In this document: positions 1 through 8,488 of the stretch, one piece after another
How the letters are laid out: each line of letters begins with the position of its first letter
Position numbering within the stretch: position 1 is the first letter of the stretch
Translations under genes and position numbers: made by a program
Source: Parachlamydiaceae bacterium
Lineage (GTDB): Bacteria > Chlamydiota > Chlamydiia > Chlamydiales > Parachlamydiaceae
Assembly (NCBI GenBank): GCA_013813265.1
Contig: JACCRY010000114.1
Span: forward strand, 1-46,233
Direction of reading: 5' to 3'
Length of the DNA stretch: 46,233 bases
The notes under the pieces: model-generated
The model's database searches: none
What the model was told of the DNA's origin: nothing
Seen by the model: only the letters and a program-made list of their open reading frames with translations

Positions 1-374
1 TTAAGGCGATCCGACAAGTTGCCGAACGTGTATCAATTCCGCTTTTTATCAATGCGCGTACTGACATTTTTTTGAAGTCAGAATCTAATGACCATAATAA
101 TACCCTTTTGGAAGAGGCATTGAAACGTGCTAATGCATATGCAAAAGCAGGAGCAAACGGATTTTTTACACCTGGCTTAAAAAACGTCAAGTACGTTGAA
201 AAATTGTGCAACCTTTTGCACACCCCTCTCAATATTATGGTAATGCCTGACACGCCCCCGTTACAACAGCTAGTCGAAGTAGGTGTTGCGCGCATTAGCT
301 ATGGCCCTAATCCCTATTGTCAGTTGATGGAAGTTTTGAAAGAGTCAGGTCTGAAAGCCCTTTCAGCTAAATAA
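1..374 (+). CDS. PEP mutase/isocitrate lyase family protein, C-terminal part
   Basis: The frame is open from the window edge (codons from base 3), so the 5' end lies outside. The visible ~123 residues read KAIRQVAERVSIPLFINART followed by DIFL, which is the conserved NARTD segment of the isocitrate lyase/phosphoenolpyruvate mutase superfamily. Further on, an AGANGFF strand-turn and a VGVARISYGP strand fit the last barrel strands. Family members act on C-C or C-P bonds of 2-oxo acids or phosphonates in the cytosol, with Mg2+. The catalytic KKCGH-type loop would lie upstream, so the exact reaction cannot be told. A TTG at base 72 is internal, not the real start. Confidence 0.8.
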   Translation, partial: KAIRQVAERVSIPLFINARTDIFLKSESNDHNNTLLEEALKRANAYAKAGANGFFTPGLKNVKYVEKLCNLLHTPLNIMVMPDTPPLQQLVEVGVARISYGPNPYCQLMEVLKESGLKALSAK

Positions 375-510
375 CGATGGCAATCAACACATGCGAAAGC
401 GAGGGTTTCTTTATTCATTGTATTTCAAGAATTTTTTTAATATCAAAAGGCCTATTTTGAGATAATCCTGTTTATTGCTAGAATCTGTTCTTAGTATAAA
501 AAGGATTCGT

Positions 511-1418
511 ATGTCTGATGACCCTCTCGCACAGCTTTGCCAAAAATCCACCTCTTCCTCTAAAAAGGGCTGTCCACTTGCTTCATCAATAGGAAATAGT
601 GCAGCTTCTCCAAAAACATATACAGTGAGTTTTGAACCCGCGTCAAAAAGTCTTCTCCGAAAAGCTGTTTTTTTTGTTAAAGAAATTTATTCAAAAACAA
701 GTCCTTCAAGTATTAAATCCGCGTTGTATATTGCCTCTCAAAATGATTTGAGCCAGCCTTTATTGCGTTCATGGAAACAGGGTAGTTACATTTCTGAATT
801 TGCAGTTCCCTCCGGCACTGTCTATGTCACAGCCGATCCGATTGTAATGCGAGCGGTTTTTTCCAATTCCAGAAAAGCGCCCACAGGAATCTTTTTCGAT
901 CATGAAAACAAGCGAATCTTTGTCGATGGTATTCTCAAGAACCTTTATCCAAAGAACATAGAACAAAGTTGAAGGCTGTAGCAGAAACTCTTCGCATTCA
1001 TCCTCCTGCATTCGTTGAGGGTAGACAGTTTCGTGAGGATACTCTAATAACTATAAAGGATAAAGATCAAAATCTTCTCTGGAAAAAAGAGCTGCGCCAG
1101 GGTCATTCGATTTTATGCCTCACTCAAGCAGCAGGCCGTGACCCCATTCTGTACCCAAAACCAGAGCAATTTAATCCCTACCGATTCCAAGATGAAGATC
1201 CTTCCATTGCCGCTCTCTCTTTCTTGCCATTTGGTGGAGGTCCACATACGTGTCCTGGACAATATCTTGCGTGGGCTGAGCTACAAACTTTTACTTATCG
1301 TATTTTGGCTCATTTTAATATCCAAACGCTCTTTCCTGAAAAATTAGATCAAAAAGGGTTTTTCACCTTGCGGGCTACCCCAGCCAAGGTAAGGCTGACT
1401 TCTTTTGCAAAGGACTGA
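511..1418 (+). pseudogene. Cytochrome P450 remnant, internal deletion plus frameshift
   Basis: Two consecutive frames encode the two ends of a cytochrome P450. The first (ATG 511, stop at 970-972) gives an N-terminal part ending near a B-helix-like segment. The second frame, continuing from about 950 to 1418, gives ETLRIHPP (K-helix ExxR) and FLPFGGGPHTCPGQ, the haem-binding loop with its axial Cys. About 300 residues remain in total, against roughly 400-500 in the family, and helices C to J, including the oxygen-binding I helix, are absent. A haem-thiolate monooxygenase lacking this core should not function, so I call it a pseudogene. A TTG at 475 lies upstream in frame, but ATG 511 is the likelier original start. 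The alternative, two short genes overlapping by TTGA, is less likely. Confidence 0.8.
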
Positions 1419-1548
1419 AAGGTGGCTTTTTAAGGAAAATTTATTTTATTTCCAAATAATCTTTTCTTCAAGTTTCACAGATATGGGGATTTGCTAACGA
1501 GACAATTTTGATACTAAATGACCCCCCTATAAGTCATAACTTTGAAGG

Positions 1549-1902
1549 CTATTTCAATACATTTTCCCGTATAGAAAAAATTTCTTCAATTTCTTTCTGA
1601 AACATCTCGATGCATTGGTTTGTTCTTTGCTGTATTAAACAGGAATTTTCTGTGACAGAACCATTTTTTAAAGAGTCGAGCTGCTTAAAATAGGCTTCTG
1701 TGCAATCAAAAACTCTTTTTAGATCTTTGAGATCTTGGGGATTCTCGTCATTAAGGAATTCCAAAGATTGAAATTTGTATATTCGAATAAAGCTTTTAGC
1801 TTCTTCAATGTATTTATTTTTATCTTGCTCTTTAAGTTGCTTGTTAATTTTAAATACTGGCGGCAATGAAATGGTTGGTGTATTAGTAGAAGAAGGTTCC
1901 AT
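1549..1902 (-). CDS. Hypothetical protein, 117 aa, charged helical
   Basis: I do not recognise this protein. It starts with a short Ser/Thr/Pro-rich segment and continues with a Lys/Glu-rich, probably helical body (KEQDKNKYIEEAKSFIRIYK and onward) with two Cys. There is no signal peptide or membrane segment. The start ATG lies just after a CAAGGAGCAC sequence that can serve as a ribosome-binding site. It stands alone, divergent from the RNA-repair operon across about 150 bp of very AT-rich DNA. A small effector or chaperone-like role is possible but nothing shows it. Confidence 0.6.
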   Translation of the reverse strand: MEPSSTNTPTISLPPVFKINKQLKEQDKNKYIEEAKSFIRIYKFQSLEFLNDENPQDLKDLKRVFDCTEAYFKQLDSLKNGSVTENSCLIQQRTNQCIEMFQKEIEEIFSIRENVLK

Positions 1903-2056
1903 GCAAAGTGCTCCTTGTCATATTAAAAGTAATATAAAATTTGGGGAAATCTTTCACAATCATTTTATTATTTATGTTTAACGATTTACAAATTTCTTTA
2001 AATAATATATATAAATATTTAAGCGTGGTTTTCTAAAAAAATAATATTTGGTGGTT

Positions 2057-2863
2057 ATGGAAAGAGAAACAAACTCTCTTTTTTTCGGACTGGAAGCAAT
2101 AGCACCATGGCCGCATTCATTTCCTAAAGGGAGATTGATTCATGAGCATGAACGACATGCAACGCTTGCTTTTTTAGGCAAAGTAAGTTTGGATAAGATA
2201 TCTCCCCTGCTGAGCTCATTTCCAAAGCCTGAATTTAAGGTTGGTCTTACAGGTATTTTCGACAAAAAATTATTCCTTCCTCAGAGACATCCACATGTCG
2301 TATCCTGGCATATTGATTTTTTTGAAGTTTTTGTGTCGCTTGAAAATTATCAAAAGCAAATAAGCAATTGGCTAATAGAAAATGGATTCTCCCCGCAATC
2401 TCATGAAGAAGGGTGGCTTCCTCATGTAACTTTGGCTCGCCAGCCCTTTGATCAAGATGCTTGGAATGAAGCCTTTATGGCTCTTCCAGTTTTTTTCAAT
2501 GCCATTCATCTTTATGAAAGTGTTGGAGATTTGCGTTACAGCTCTCTTTGGAGTTTACCTCTACCTTTCCCTTGGACTGAAATTGAGCATACTGCTGATA
2601 TTGCGTTCATTATTCGAGGCGAAACCCTACAACAAGTCTATCGACATGCGATACTGGCCTTAGCTTTCAGGTTTCCTCAGCTCCTTTCATATATGCCTGC
2701 ATCTTGCGATCTCAACTCTTTAGATGATGTCATTATTTTGCTCAATGAGGCGGTTTCCCTTGCAGATCAAGCAGTAGGCTGCCCATTCAAAGCTGTTTCC
2801 TTTCATGGTGAGCTTGAAAATTTCGATCATATTTCATACTGGGAGATGATTGTAGATGTTTAA
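2057..2863 (+). CDS. 2H phosphoesterase (LigT/ThpR-like) fused to archease-like domain
   Basis: Residues ~10-165 hold the two HxT motifs of 2H phosphoesterases, HATLAF (~34) and HVTLAR (~123), spaced as in LigT/ThpR RNA 2',3'-cyclic phosphodiesterases. From ~175, the sequence WTEIEHTADIAFIIRGETL matches the N-terminus of archease, the RtcB-activating protein, and the end (YWEMIVDV) fits the archease C-terminal strand with its acidic residue. The archease part is about 95 residues, shorter than the usual 125-140, so an internal loop is lost or the fold is reduced. The gene overlaps rtcB by 8 bases, so the two are translationally coupled. Inferred role: open or remodel cyclic-phosphate RNA ends and help RtcB turn over. 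ATG 2057 follows a GGTGG; a TTG at 2048 is the alternative start. Confidence 0.8.
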   Translation: MERETNSLFFGLEAIAPWPHSFPKGRLIHEHERHATLAFLGKVSLDKISPLLSSFPKPEFKVGLTGIFDKKLFLPQRHPHVVSWHIDFFEVFVSLENYQKQISNWLIENGFSPQSHEEGWLPHVTLARQPFDQDAWNEAFMALPVFFNAIHLYESVGDLRYSSLWSLPLPFPWTEIEHTADIAFIIRGETLQQVYRHAILALAFRFPQLLSYMPASCDLNSLDDVIILLNEAVSLADQAVGCPFKAVSFHGELENFDHISYWEMIVDV

Positions 2864-4283
2864 TTTAACAAAAATAGCGCCTTCTACTTATCTCTTGCCA
2901 CAAGAGGAAGGGATGCGCGTCCCCGGTCTTATTATTGCCAATGAAGAGCTCATAAACGTAAGCGATTTTGAAAAGCCACTTGAACAAGTGCGCAATGTCG
3001 CCTATTTACCCGGTATTGTTGGATATAGCATTGCAATGCCGGATATTCATTGGGGCTATGGCTTTCCGATTGGAGGAGTCGCCGCAATGGATGCAGAGCA
3101 TGGTGTGATCAGCCCCGGCGGCGTAGGTTACGATATCAATTGCGGTGTACGCTTAGCAGTCGTTCCAAGACCATTTAAAGATTTAAGTGAATTTGATCGA
3201 CAAAATTTACTTAAATCCATTTTTAAAAATGTCCCTTCTGGCGTTGGGGGCCAACATAAAAAAATCAAAGAATTAAGTCATTCAGACTATAAAAAACTAC
3301 TTGAGGAAGGTGCAAGATGGTCTGTTGACAACGGATTTGGCTTGGAAAGCGATCTAGACTTCACAGAAAGCCATGGGATGATAACTGGAGCGGACATCGA
3401 TTCCGTTTCAAAATATGCACAGGATCGCGGAAAATATCAGCTTGGAACAATTGGATCTGGAAATCACTTTGTTGAAATCGGTGAAATCTCTGAACTTTAT
3501 TTGCCGGATATTGCAAAGGCTTGGGGTGTATTTGCTGGACAAACTTATATATTAATTCATTCCGGATCTAGAGGATTTGGTCATCAAATTTGTCAAGAGG
3601 CTTTAAATTCATTTGTTAAACTCGGATATGCGAAGGGGCTTCCTGATAAGCAACTTATAGCAGCTCCGATTCATAGCGATGCTGGAAAAAATTATTTTAG
3701 GGCAATGGCGGCAGCTGCAAATTTTGCCTTTAATAATCGGCAACAGATTCTCCATAAAGTAAGACTCAGTTTTCGAGAGGTTCTTGGTATCCCGTTTGAA
3801 GAGGTAAGGCTTTTGTATGATGTGTGCCATAATATTGCCAAGTTTGAACGTCATCTTGTAGATGGTAAAATGAGAAAGCTCTGTGTGCACCGGAAAGGAG
3901 CCACGCGGGCTTTTGGACCAGGAAATGAAGAATTATCTCCGCTGTATCGCACTACAGGACAGCCTGTATTGGTTCCAGGAGATATGGGTCGCGCTAGTCA
4001 TTTAATGGTAGGACAAGACAACCCACTCACGTGGTGTAGCTCATGCCATGGTGCTGGCAGAGCGCAGGGGCGACATAAGGGCTTGGAAAGTTGGCGTGGG
4101 AGAGATCCTGTGAAGCACATGAAGGCTCAAGGCGTCACTGTTATGGCATCTTCCATGAAAACCATAGCTGAAGAAATGCCAGATGCCTACAAGGATGTCG
4201 ATAGTGTAGTGATGACTTGCCAAGAAGCTGGATTGGCTAAAATGGTTGCCAAGCTAAAGCCTTCCCTTGTCATTAAAGGGTGA
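2856..4283 (+). CDS. rtcB: RNA-splicing ligase RtcB
   Basis: This is a full-length RtcB (475 residues), a GTP- and Mn2+-dependent ligase that joins RNA 2',3'-cyclic phosphate or 3'-phosphate ends to 5'-OH ends. Visible motifs in order are GGVGYDINCGVRL (metal-binding Asp ~93 and Cys ~96), GTIGSGNHFVEI, LIHSGSRGFGHQI, DVCHNIAKFE and SSCHGAGR, whose His (~398) is the residue guanylated during catalysis. The C-terminus SLVIKG is typical. It overlaps the upstream 2H-archease gene, forming a compact RNA-repair operon. No RtcR-type regulator is nearby. A decayed copy of its last ~65 codons lies at about 6126-6321. Confidence 0.95.
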   Translation: MFNLTKIAPSTYLLPQEEGMRVPGLIIANEELINVSDFEKPLEQVRNVAYLPGIVGYSIAMPDIHWGYGFPIGGVAAMDAEHGVISPGGVGYDINCGVRLAVVPRPFKDLSEFDRQNLLKSIFKNVPSGVGGQHKKIKELSHSDYKKLLEEGARWSVDNGFGLESDLDFTESHGMITGADIDSVSKYAQDRGKYQLGTIGSGNHFVEIGEISELYLPDIAKAWGVFAGQTYILIHSGSRGFGHQICQEALNSFVKLGYAKGLPDKQLIAAPIHSDAGKNYFRAMAAAANFAFNNRQQILHKVRLSFREVLGIPFEEVRLLYDVCHNIAKFERHLVDGKMRKLCVHRKGATRAFGPGNEELSPLYRTTGQPVLVPGDMGRASHLMVGQDNPLTWCSSCHGAGRAQGRHKGLESWRGRDPVKHMKAQGVTVMASSMKTIAEEMPDAYKDVDSVVMTCQEAGLAKMVAKLKPSLVIKG

Positions 4284-4330
4284 TTTTTTTATTTTTGCCA
4301 GCATATGCATAAAGTTTATCCTTAAAGTTC

Positions 4331-5758
4331 TCAGAACACACATAAGAAATCGCCGAAATCGATGATTTTCGAAAAGAAACCACTCTTTTGTACAGCATCT
4401 GTGACACCGTTCACATGAACCAGGACAGGCCAAATGGAAAGATGTTTTGGGGCTGCAAGCCTCTCGATTTTAGTTTGGATTTCTTCAATGACTTCAAGGC
4501 CAATTTTTTCTTTCGAAAATCTTACTTCACAAAGATAAAGTGAATTATATTTTGTCTGAACGATATAGTCGATTTGACAGCCTCTATGGGTGTTGGTACT
4601 TTTCTGAAAATAAGGGTTATCAAAAATCACATTTTCAGGAGCAATATTGAGATGCTCTTTTAAATTTTTACGATTGTTAAGTACAAGATTCTCAAATTGC
4701 AGCCCCATAATTGTATCCCAAGCAGTGAGCTTTACAGGCGCGTCTTGAAGAATTTTATGAGAATTCGGCTCGATGACTTTGAGATAGAATCTCAAATAGT
4801 TATCTTTAAGTCGATAATGGCTCAACGATGAAGATACGCCGGTTTTAAGATTCCAGGTATAATCCCGGGAGACATATCCCGTTAAAATCAGATCCTCAAG
4901 ATATTCACTGACAGTCCCTCCTTTTTTCATCTCTAAAACATCGGCAATATCATCTAAAACAGCATTTCCTTGTGCAAGCTTTTGCACAATTTTTAAATAT
5001 GAATCACTCCTGCCCGAAAATAAATCTGAAAAAATTCGATTAAATTCCTTAAAAAGAAAAGCTTCCTTTTCAAAACACAAAACATAAATATTTTCTTCTG
5101 CGGTCCACTCAGGTCTAATTTCCTCTAAATATCTTGGAACACCGCCGGTAACAGATAAAATTTTAAATTTCTCATAGGAAGAAACCATGCTTTCTCTTGG
5201 GTACCAGAACTGGTTACAGACAGACAGAGGAAGTTCATCGAGTGTCATGTCAACTGATATACGGCCTACAAATCCTGTGCTGCTCAAAATGTTTTTATCA
5301 ATCCAGCTTGACATTGATCCACTTAAAATAAGAATCAATTCAACATTTTTCTTAAAGTGGACATCCCAAGCTGTTTTGAGCTTTCCAAGAAACGTTGGAT
5401 CCTTATCCCCCATCCAATTGATCTCATCAAGCACAATAAGAACTCTACCTTCTTTAGTGTGGTTTGCTAAATGCCAAAACAAGTCACCCCAATCATCAGC
5501 TCGAATGCCCGGGATGTTTAATTGTTCCTGCATTTGGCGAACGAATTCTTCTCTTTGGTGCTGTGAAGTCATATTTTTTTGCGGAGGCAATCCCACGAAA
5601 GTATATGTTGTTTTAAGCGACTTGCCAAATTCTTCTGCTAGACGACTTTTACCGATGCGACGGCGGCCTTTTATAACGACTAGGCTTGAAGTTCTTTTTG
5701 AGAGCAACCTTTTCAGAATTTGTAATTCTCTTTTACGGCCAAAAAATGGATCTTTCAT
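4331..5758 (-). CDS. AAA ATPase with C-terminal DUF234 nuclease-like domain
   Basis: The 475-residue protein begins FFGRKRELQILKRLL and then carries Walker A GRRRIGKS (~31-38) and Walker B VLIVLDEINW (~107), typical of the archaeal-type (MNS/STAND-related) ATPase family. A winged-helix-like segment follows in the middle (YLEDLILTGYVSRDY). The end has CQIDYIVQ...LYLCEVRF, the D...ExR/K core of a DUF234 restriction-endonuclease-like fold. Cellular function is not established; such genes are often mobile or accessory. It is convergent with rtcB (47-base gap). The region behind its start holds eroded immunity-gene fragments, so it may have inserted at the edge of that array. Confidence 0.85.
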   Translation of the reverse strand: MKDPFFGRKRELQILKRLLSKRTSSLVVIKGRRRIGKSRLAEEFGKSLKTTYTFVGLPPQKNMTSQHQREEFVRQMQEQLNIPGIRADDWGDLFWHLANHTKEGRVLIVLDEINWMGDKDPTFLGKLKTAWDVHFKKNVELILILSGSMSSWIDKNILSSTGFVGRISVDMTLDELPLSVCNQFWYPRESMVSSYEKFKILSVTGGVPRYLEEIRPEWTAEENIYVLCFEKEAFLFKEFNRIFSDLFSGRSDSYLKIVQKLAQGNAVLDDIADVLEMKKGGTVSEYLEDLILTGYVSRDYTWNLKTGVSSSLSHYRLKDNYLRFYLKVIEPNSHKILQDAPVKLTAWDTIMGLQFENLVLNNRKNLKEHLNIAPENVIFDNPYFQKSTNTHRGCQIDYIVQTKYNSLYLCEVRFSKEKIGLEVIEEIQTKIERLAAPKHLSIWPVLVHVNGVTDAVQKSGFFSKIIDFGDFLCVF

Positions 5759-5894
5759 ATGCTATCCTCAATGCATGTAAAATTAATGATACCAAATCTT
5801 TGTCACGAAATCAATAAAAATCAAATTTTGTGACAAAAAAAAGGAGGAGAAAAAATATCACGAAAATGAATTTTTTTTGATAAAGTGATAAAAG

Positions 5895-6090
5895 TAAACC
5901 TAGTCGAACCATACATTACTTAAGGTTCCCTTCCCAGCCACTCCTAAAATAAAAAGAGGAAAATAAAGCTTGGCTTTGGGTTTATCATTTTTTATTCAGT
6001 GGGCAACCACAAATGAAATTATTTTTAGATGTCCACTTCTATAGGGGAACGTAACCCAAAGAGCAACAAGTCTTCGCCATCGTAATTATT
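5895..6090 (-). pseudogene. Eroded fragments of immunity families A and C
   Basis: Bases ~5900-5990 read as a degenerate copy of the 5' part of family A (compare 6670-6780: both share TCGAACCATACATT and the CATCTTTT-type segment). Bases ~6030-6110 copy part of family C (shared TATAGGGGAACG, AACCCAAAGAGCAA and CTTCGCC segments, compare 8625-8695 and 11688-11760). Neither retains an open frame. These are the outermost remnants of the Rhs immunity array, joined by deletion. Confidence 0.65.
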
Positions 6091-6125
6091 AGATCTTAGA
6101 CTCCAGTATACACCATTAAGGCATC

Positions 6126-6321
6126 CAGGGCAGGAATAAAGGTTTGGAAAATTGGGTGGAAGAGATCCGGTGAAGCATATGAAGGACCATGGTGCACTTC
6201 CTTGTAAACCATAGTAGAAGAAATGCCAGCTGCTACAAGATGTCCATAGTGTCGTAATGAAGAAGCTGGATTCGCTAAAATGGTTGCAAAGCTAAAGCCT
6301 CCTTATGTCATTAAAGGGTAA
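6126..6321 (+). pseudogene. Decayed duplicate of the 3' end of rtcB
   Basis: This stretch aligns with the last ~200 bases of rtcB (4080-4283). Shared runs include GAGATCC.GTGAAGCA.ATGAAGG, GAAGAAATGCCAG, GCTAAAATGGTTGC and CATTAAAGGGT, with many substitutions and short deletions that break the frame. It lies about 2 kb from the intact gene, in the same orientation, with the DUF234 ATPase and immunity fragments between. It is a relic either of a second rtcB or of a local duplication. Confidence 0.8.
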
Positions 6322-6376
6322 TTTTTCGTGCTAACATTAGGATGGTAAGGGATGAGGTCTCATCCTACTCCATAAA

Positions 6377-6769
6377 TTAAATCACGTCGTGACCAAATGA
6401 GCTTGGCTCACCTGGAGTTGGGGCATAGACAATTTCGCTAAATTTAAAAATCCACGGTTCGTATGTATCTGTTGAAAATATTTCCAGTCTTTGCCCGTTA
6501 GATAAAATAAAAACAGGATCTATTTTGAGAAAATTCGTTTGAAGATCTACATCTATAATCTCAACATTTTTTAAACAATTAATTACTCTTTCTGAATCTT
6601 TATCAAAACAGCTAATAATCATTTTATTTTTTGAAGACAAGCGCCGCGCGCTTAATGTATTAAAGTTCCACGTCGAACCATACATTTGAAATACGGTTCC
6701 ATCCCAAACGACTTCTAAAATCTGTAAGGGAAGATATTGCTTAGCTTGAACTATCATCTTTTCAATCAT
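6377..6769 (-). CDS. Rhs-locus immunity-like protein, family A, copy 2 (130 aa)
   Basis: This intact 130-residue frame is nearly identical to the protein at 14095-14487 (both begin MIEKMI.QAK.YLPLQILEV and share the FDKDSER, LKIDPVFILSNGQRLEIFS and GHDV segments). It has no signal peptide. The family is not one I can name; its position in a repeated array behind an Rhs toxin gene indicates a cytosolic immunity protein that would block a cognate toxin tip. Just before its start, codons ending MELHK overlap the gene, matching a toxin C-terminal tail as at copy 1. It may still be expressed, but it sits far from the Rhs promoter. Confidence 0.65.
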   Translation of the reverse strand: MIEKMIVQAKQYLPLQILEVVWDGTVFQMYGSTWNFNTLSARRLSSKNKMIISCFDKDSERVINCLKNVEIIDVDLQTNFLKIDPVFILSNGQRLEIFSTDTYEPWIFKFSEIVYAPTPGEPSSFGHDVI

Positions 6770-6777
6770 TTGTGCAA

Positions 6778-6960
6778 CTCCATATGGGGATTATTCCACA
6801 AAATTCCTTCTAGATGCGCCATCCAAACCTTTGGGTTGGCTGAGGTGGTTTCCCCGTAAAGGGATTAATTGGCCGGTTAATTTGCATTTGTGAAAGAAGC
6901 TCTCAATGGGGCTGGACCAGCTAGATTCATAACCCGAACAATATTCCCAATGGGTAATAT
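6778..6960 (-). pseudogene. Probable toxin-tip remnant before family A
   Basis: Read on the minus strand, an open stretch ends PKGLDGASRRNFVE and, after a frameshift, NPHMELHK directly against the family A start. The equivalent place at 14490-14590 reads PKGMDGASSRSFV then NSHMELHQ. The conserved tail overlapping an immunity gene is what a displaced Rhs C-terminal tip leaves behind. The more upstream residues (CSGYESSWSSPIESFF) are not recognised. Confidence 0.45.
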
Positions 6961-7134
6961 ATATCCTATATCGCTTGAATTTGTTTCAAATGAGTTTTAA
7001 AAGCTGCCCCTGGTTAAACTTTAAGTCCTATACAATTTTTTGGTATTTCTAGCCACTCTGGAATGCCTGGGCTATAATGTGATTCACGTAATGATATAGC
7101 AGAGCCTCCAGCTCTTTCTAATCTAAAGATGTGC

Positions 7135-7502
7135 TCATATCTCTATTATTCTAAATCCTAATGCAAAGATATCAATAACGCTATTCGTTGAATTAGTGAT
7201 AATGTTAAAATTTTGAAGATTCTCAAGATCAACACCTCCTTTTGCCCATTCATTTCGAATAGAAATTAATTCTTTAGAGTTAGTGAAACATTTTGCATTC
7301 AAAATAGACTCATTAGCTACGATTCCAAAATTCATATTAGCTGTAAAAGCATAACAATCATAAAATTCAATAGCCGATATGGAGTCATCGGGCCAATTTA
7401 TTAAAAGCCGCACGGTATCCAAATCACCTGATTATTCCTATCAATATAAAAAGATAATAAGTTCGCATCTTGCCAGGTTAGATCATTAAAATTTGCTTTC
7501 AT
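7135..7502 (-). pseudogene. Immunity-like family D, copy 3, frameshifted
   Basis: Minus-strand reading from ATG 7502 gives MKANFNDLTWQDANLLSFYI then DRN, then loses frame; the next frame continues DTVRLLINWPDDSISAIEFY to the stop at 7135. Copies at 12778-13141 and 10185-10552 show the same two parts, and the latter is continuous across this point, so the ancestral gene was about 120 residues long. Function unknown; immunity role inferred from the array. A short C-terminal product from TTG 7422 is possible but unlikely to be meaningful. Confidence 0.65.
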
Positions 7503-7594
7503 GGAATCCTGGGTGTAGATATAAATAAAATAAGAAACCTTCAACTTGTAAGGCGAGAGATTTGATCCTTTTTACTGATGGAGTAAGGTATATA

Positions 7595-7992
7595 TTACTC
7601 GGGCACGCACGAGATTTGTGGTTTCTCTTTTAATTGTTCAAAAACAATGTCACGAGTAATAATTTCTATTGTTTCATCATAAAATTTAAGAACGTAATGT
7701 TTGCATTTACTTAAAATCCTATCATCTTCCTCCCCAAATTCACGCATCCATGGTGAATCCAATATTTCAAAAAAGGCACCATCTACTGGAAAGCCCATTA
7801 AATATCCTGTTGTTGAAAACTCTTCCCCAATTACTTTATATGCGACGATTCCTTGACATTTAGCACTCCAGTAAGTATCATCTTCTTCTCTATCTAAATT
7901 ACTCTAAATCCTTTATGATCAGATAAGCATAATAATTCACAATCTCTTGCCCATGTCCCCGCAGCTGGGGTGTTTAGTTTTTCAATTTTCAT
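7595..7992 (-). pseudogene. Immunity-like family B, copy 4, frameshifted
   Basis: From ATG 7992 the sequence reads MKIEKLNTPAAGTWARDCEL and on to GFRVI, where a small indel breaks the frame. The remainder (EEDDTYWSAKCQGIVAYKVI to the stop at 7595) is still readable and nearly matches copy 1 at 14605-15003. A GGAG ribosome-binding site is retained before the start, and the preceding bases encode a toxin tail (RLGTSLSQRN, stop) resembling the end of the Rhs protein. It is a decayed duplicate of the toxin-proximal immunity gene. Confidence 0.75.
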
Positions 7993-8091
7993 CTATTTCT
8001 CCTATTTTATTAATTTCGTTGACTTAGAGAAGTACCAAGGCGATCTATATTTTAAACAAACTTAAAAAGGTTCGAATCTCAAAACAGCTTC

Positions 8092-8346
8092 CTAACCCGA
8101 AGCAATCCATTTGAATATCTTTACATGATTAATTATTTCACTTTCTTGATTTTGCTTTTCACTTGACAGTTCATTTCCGCCCCAGTCAGATGTCATTAAA
8201 TGACATGAGTACACTCAGATTTGGAAATAAGAATATCAATTACAGCCTTTCGCTTCTCTAAGCCCTTTTGATGGCATGAATTTCGAGCATTTCATTTTTA
8301 GCATCAAATTCAAAAGTTAATAAACAATGTTTTTTATTTGAGTCAT
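8092..8346 (-). pseudogene. Imm32 family relic
   Basis: This is a degenerate copy of the Imm32-like gene at 11149-11406. Matching parts are the start (TTTATTTGAGTCATATAG, with one base missing, so the frame is lost at once), the ATTTCGAGCATTTCATTTTT segment, and the end (NHVKIFKWI). Extra indels occur around 8200-8270. Confidence 0.75.
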
Positions 8347-8349
8347 ATA

Positions 8350-8480
8350 GACGTTCTCCTAATTGAAATCTTTGTTTTTCTATGCCAGTTAATGGGGATA
8401 TTGTAAGGCACATCCACATGTGGAAGTTCAATCAAGCAACCTTTGTAATTTTCGCTGTGAGCTTAAAATAATGTTTTTAC
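8350..8480 (-). pseudogene. Toxin C-terminal tail remnant preceding Imm32 relic
   Basis: Minus-strand translation gives HSENYKGCLIELPHVDVPYN and a short continuation, paralleled by HSENYKGCVIELPHVDVHYN at 11410-11547. In both places it lies between family C and the Imm32 gene and runs up to the Imm32 start. This is the expected position for the last residues of the toxin that Imm32 neutralised. No other part of that toxin remains. Confidence 0.5.
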
Positions 8481-8488
8481 TTTTTTGT

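Noticed and set aside
969-972. Programmed frameshift in the P450
   Set aside because: The central P450 helices are missing altogether, so a frameshift would not restore an enzyme.
5187-5780. 197-codon frame opposite the DUF234 ATPase
   Set aside because: Lies wholly within a well-supported gene on the other strand; it is a shadow frame.
6778-6960. Transposase fragment (SPIESFFHKCK-like)
   Set aside because: Similarity is too short, and the parallel remnant at 14490-14590 fits a toxin tail better.
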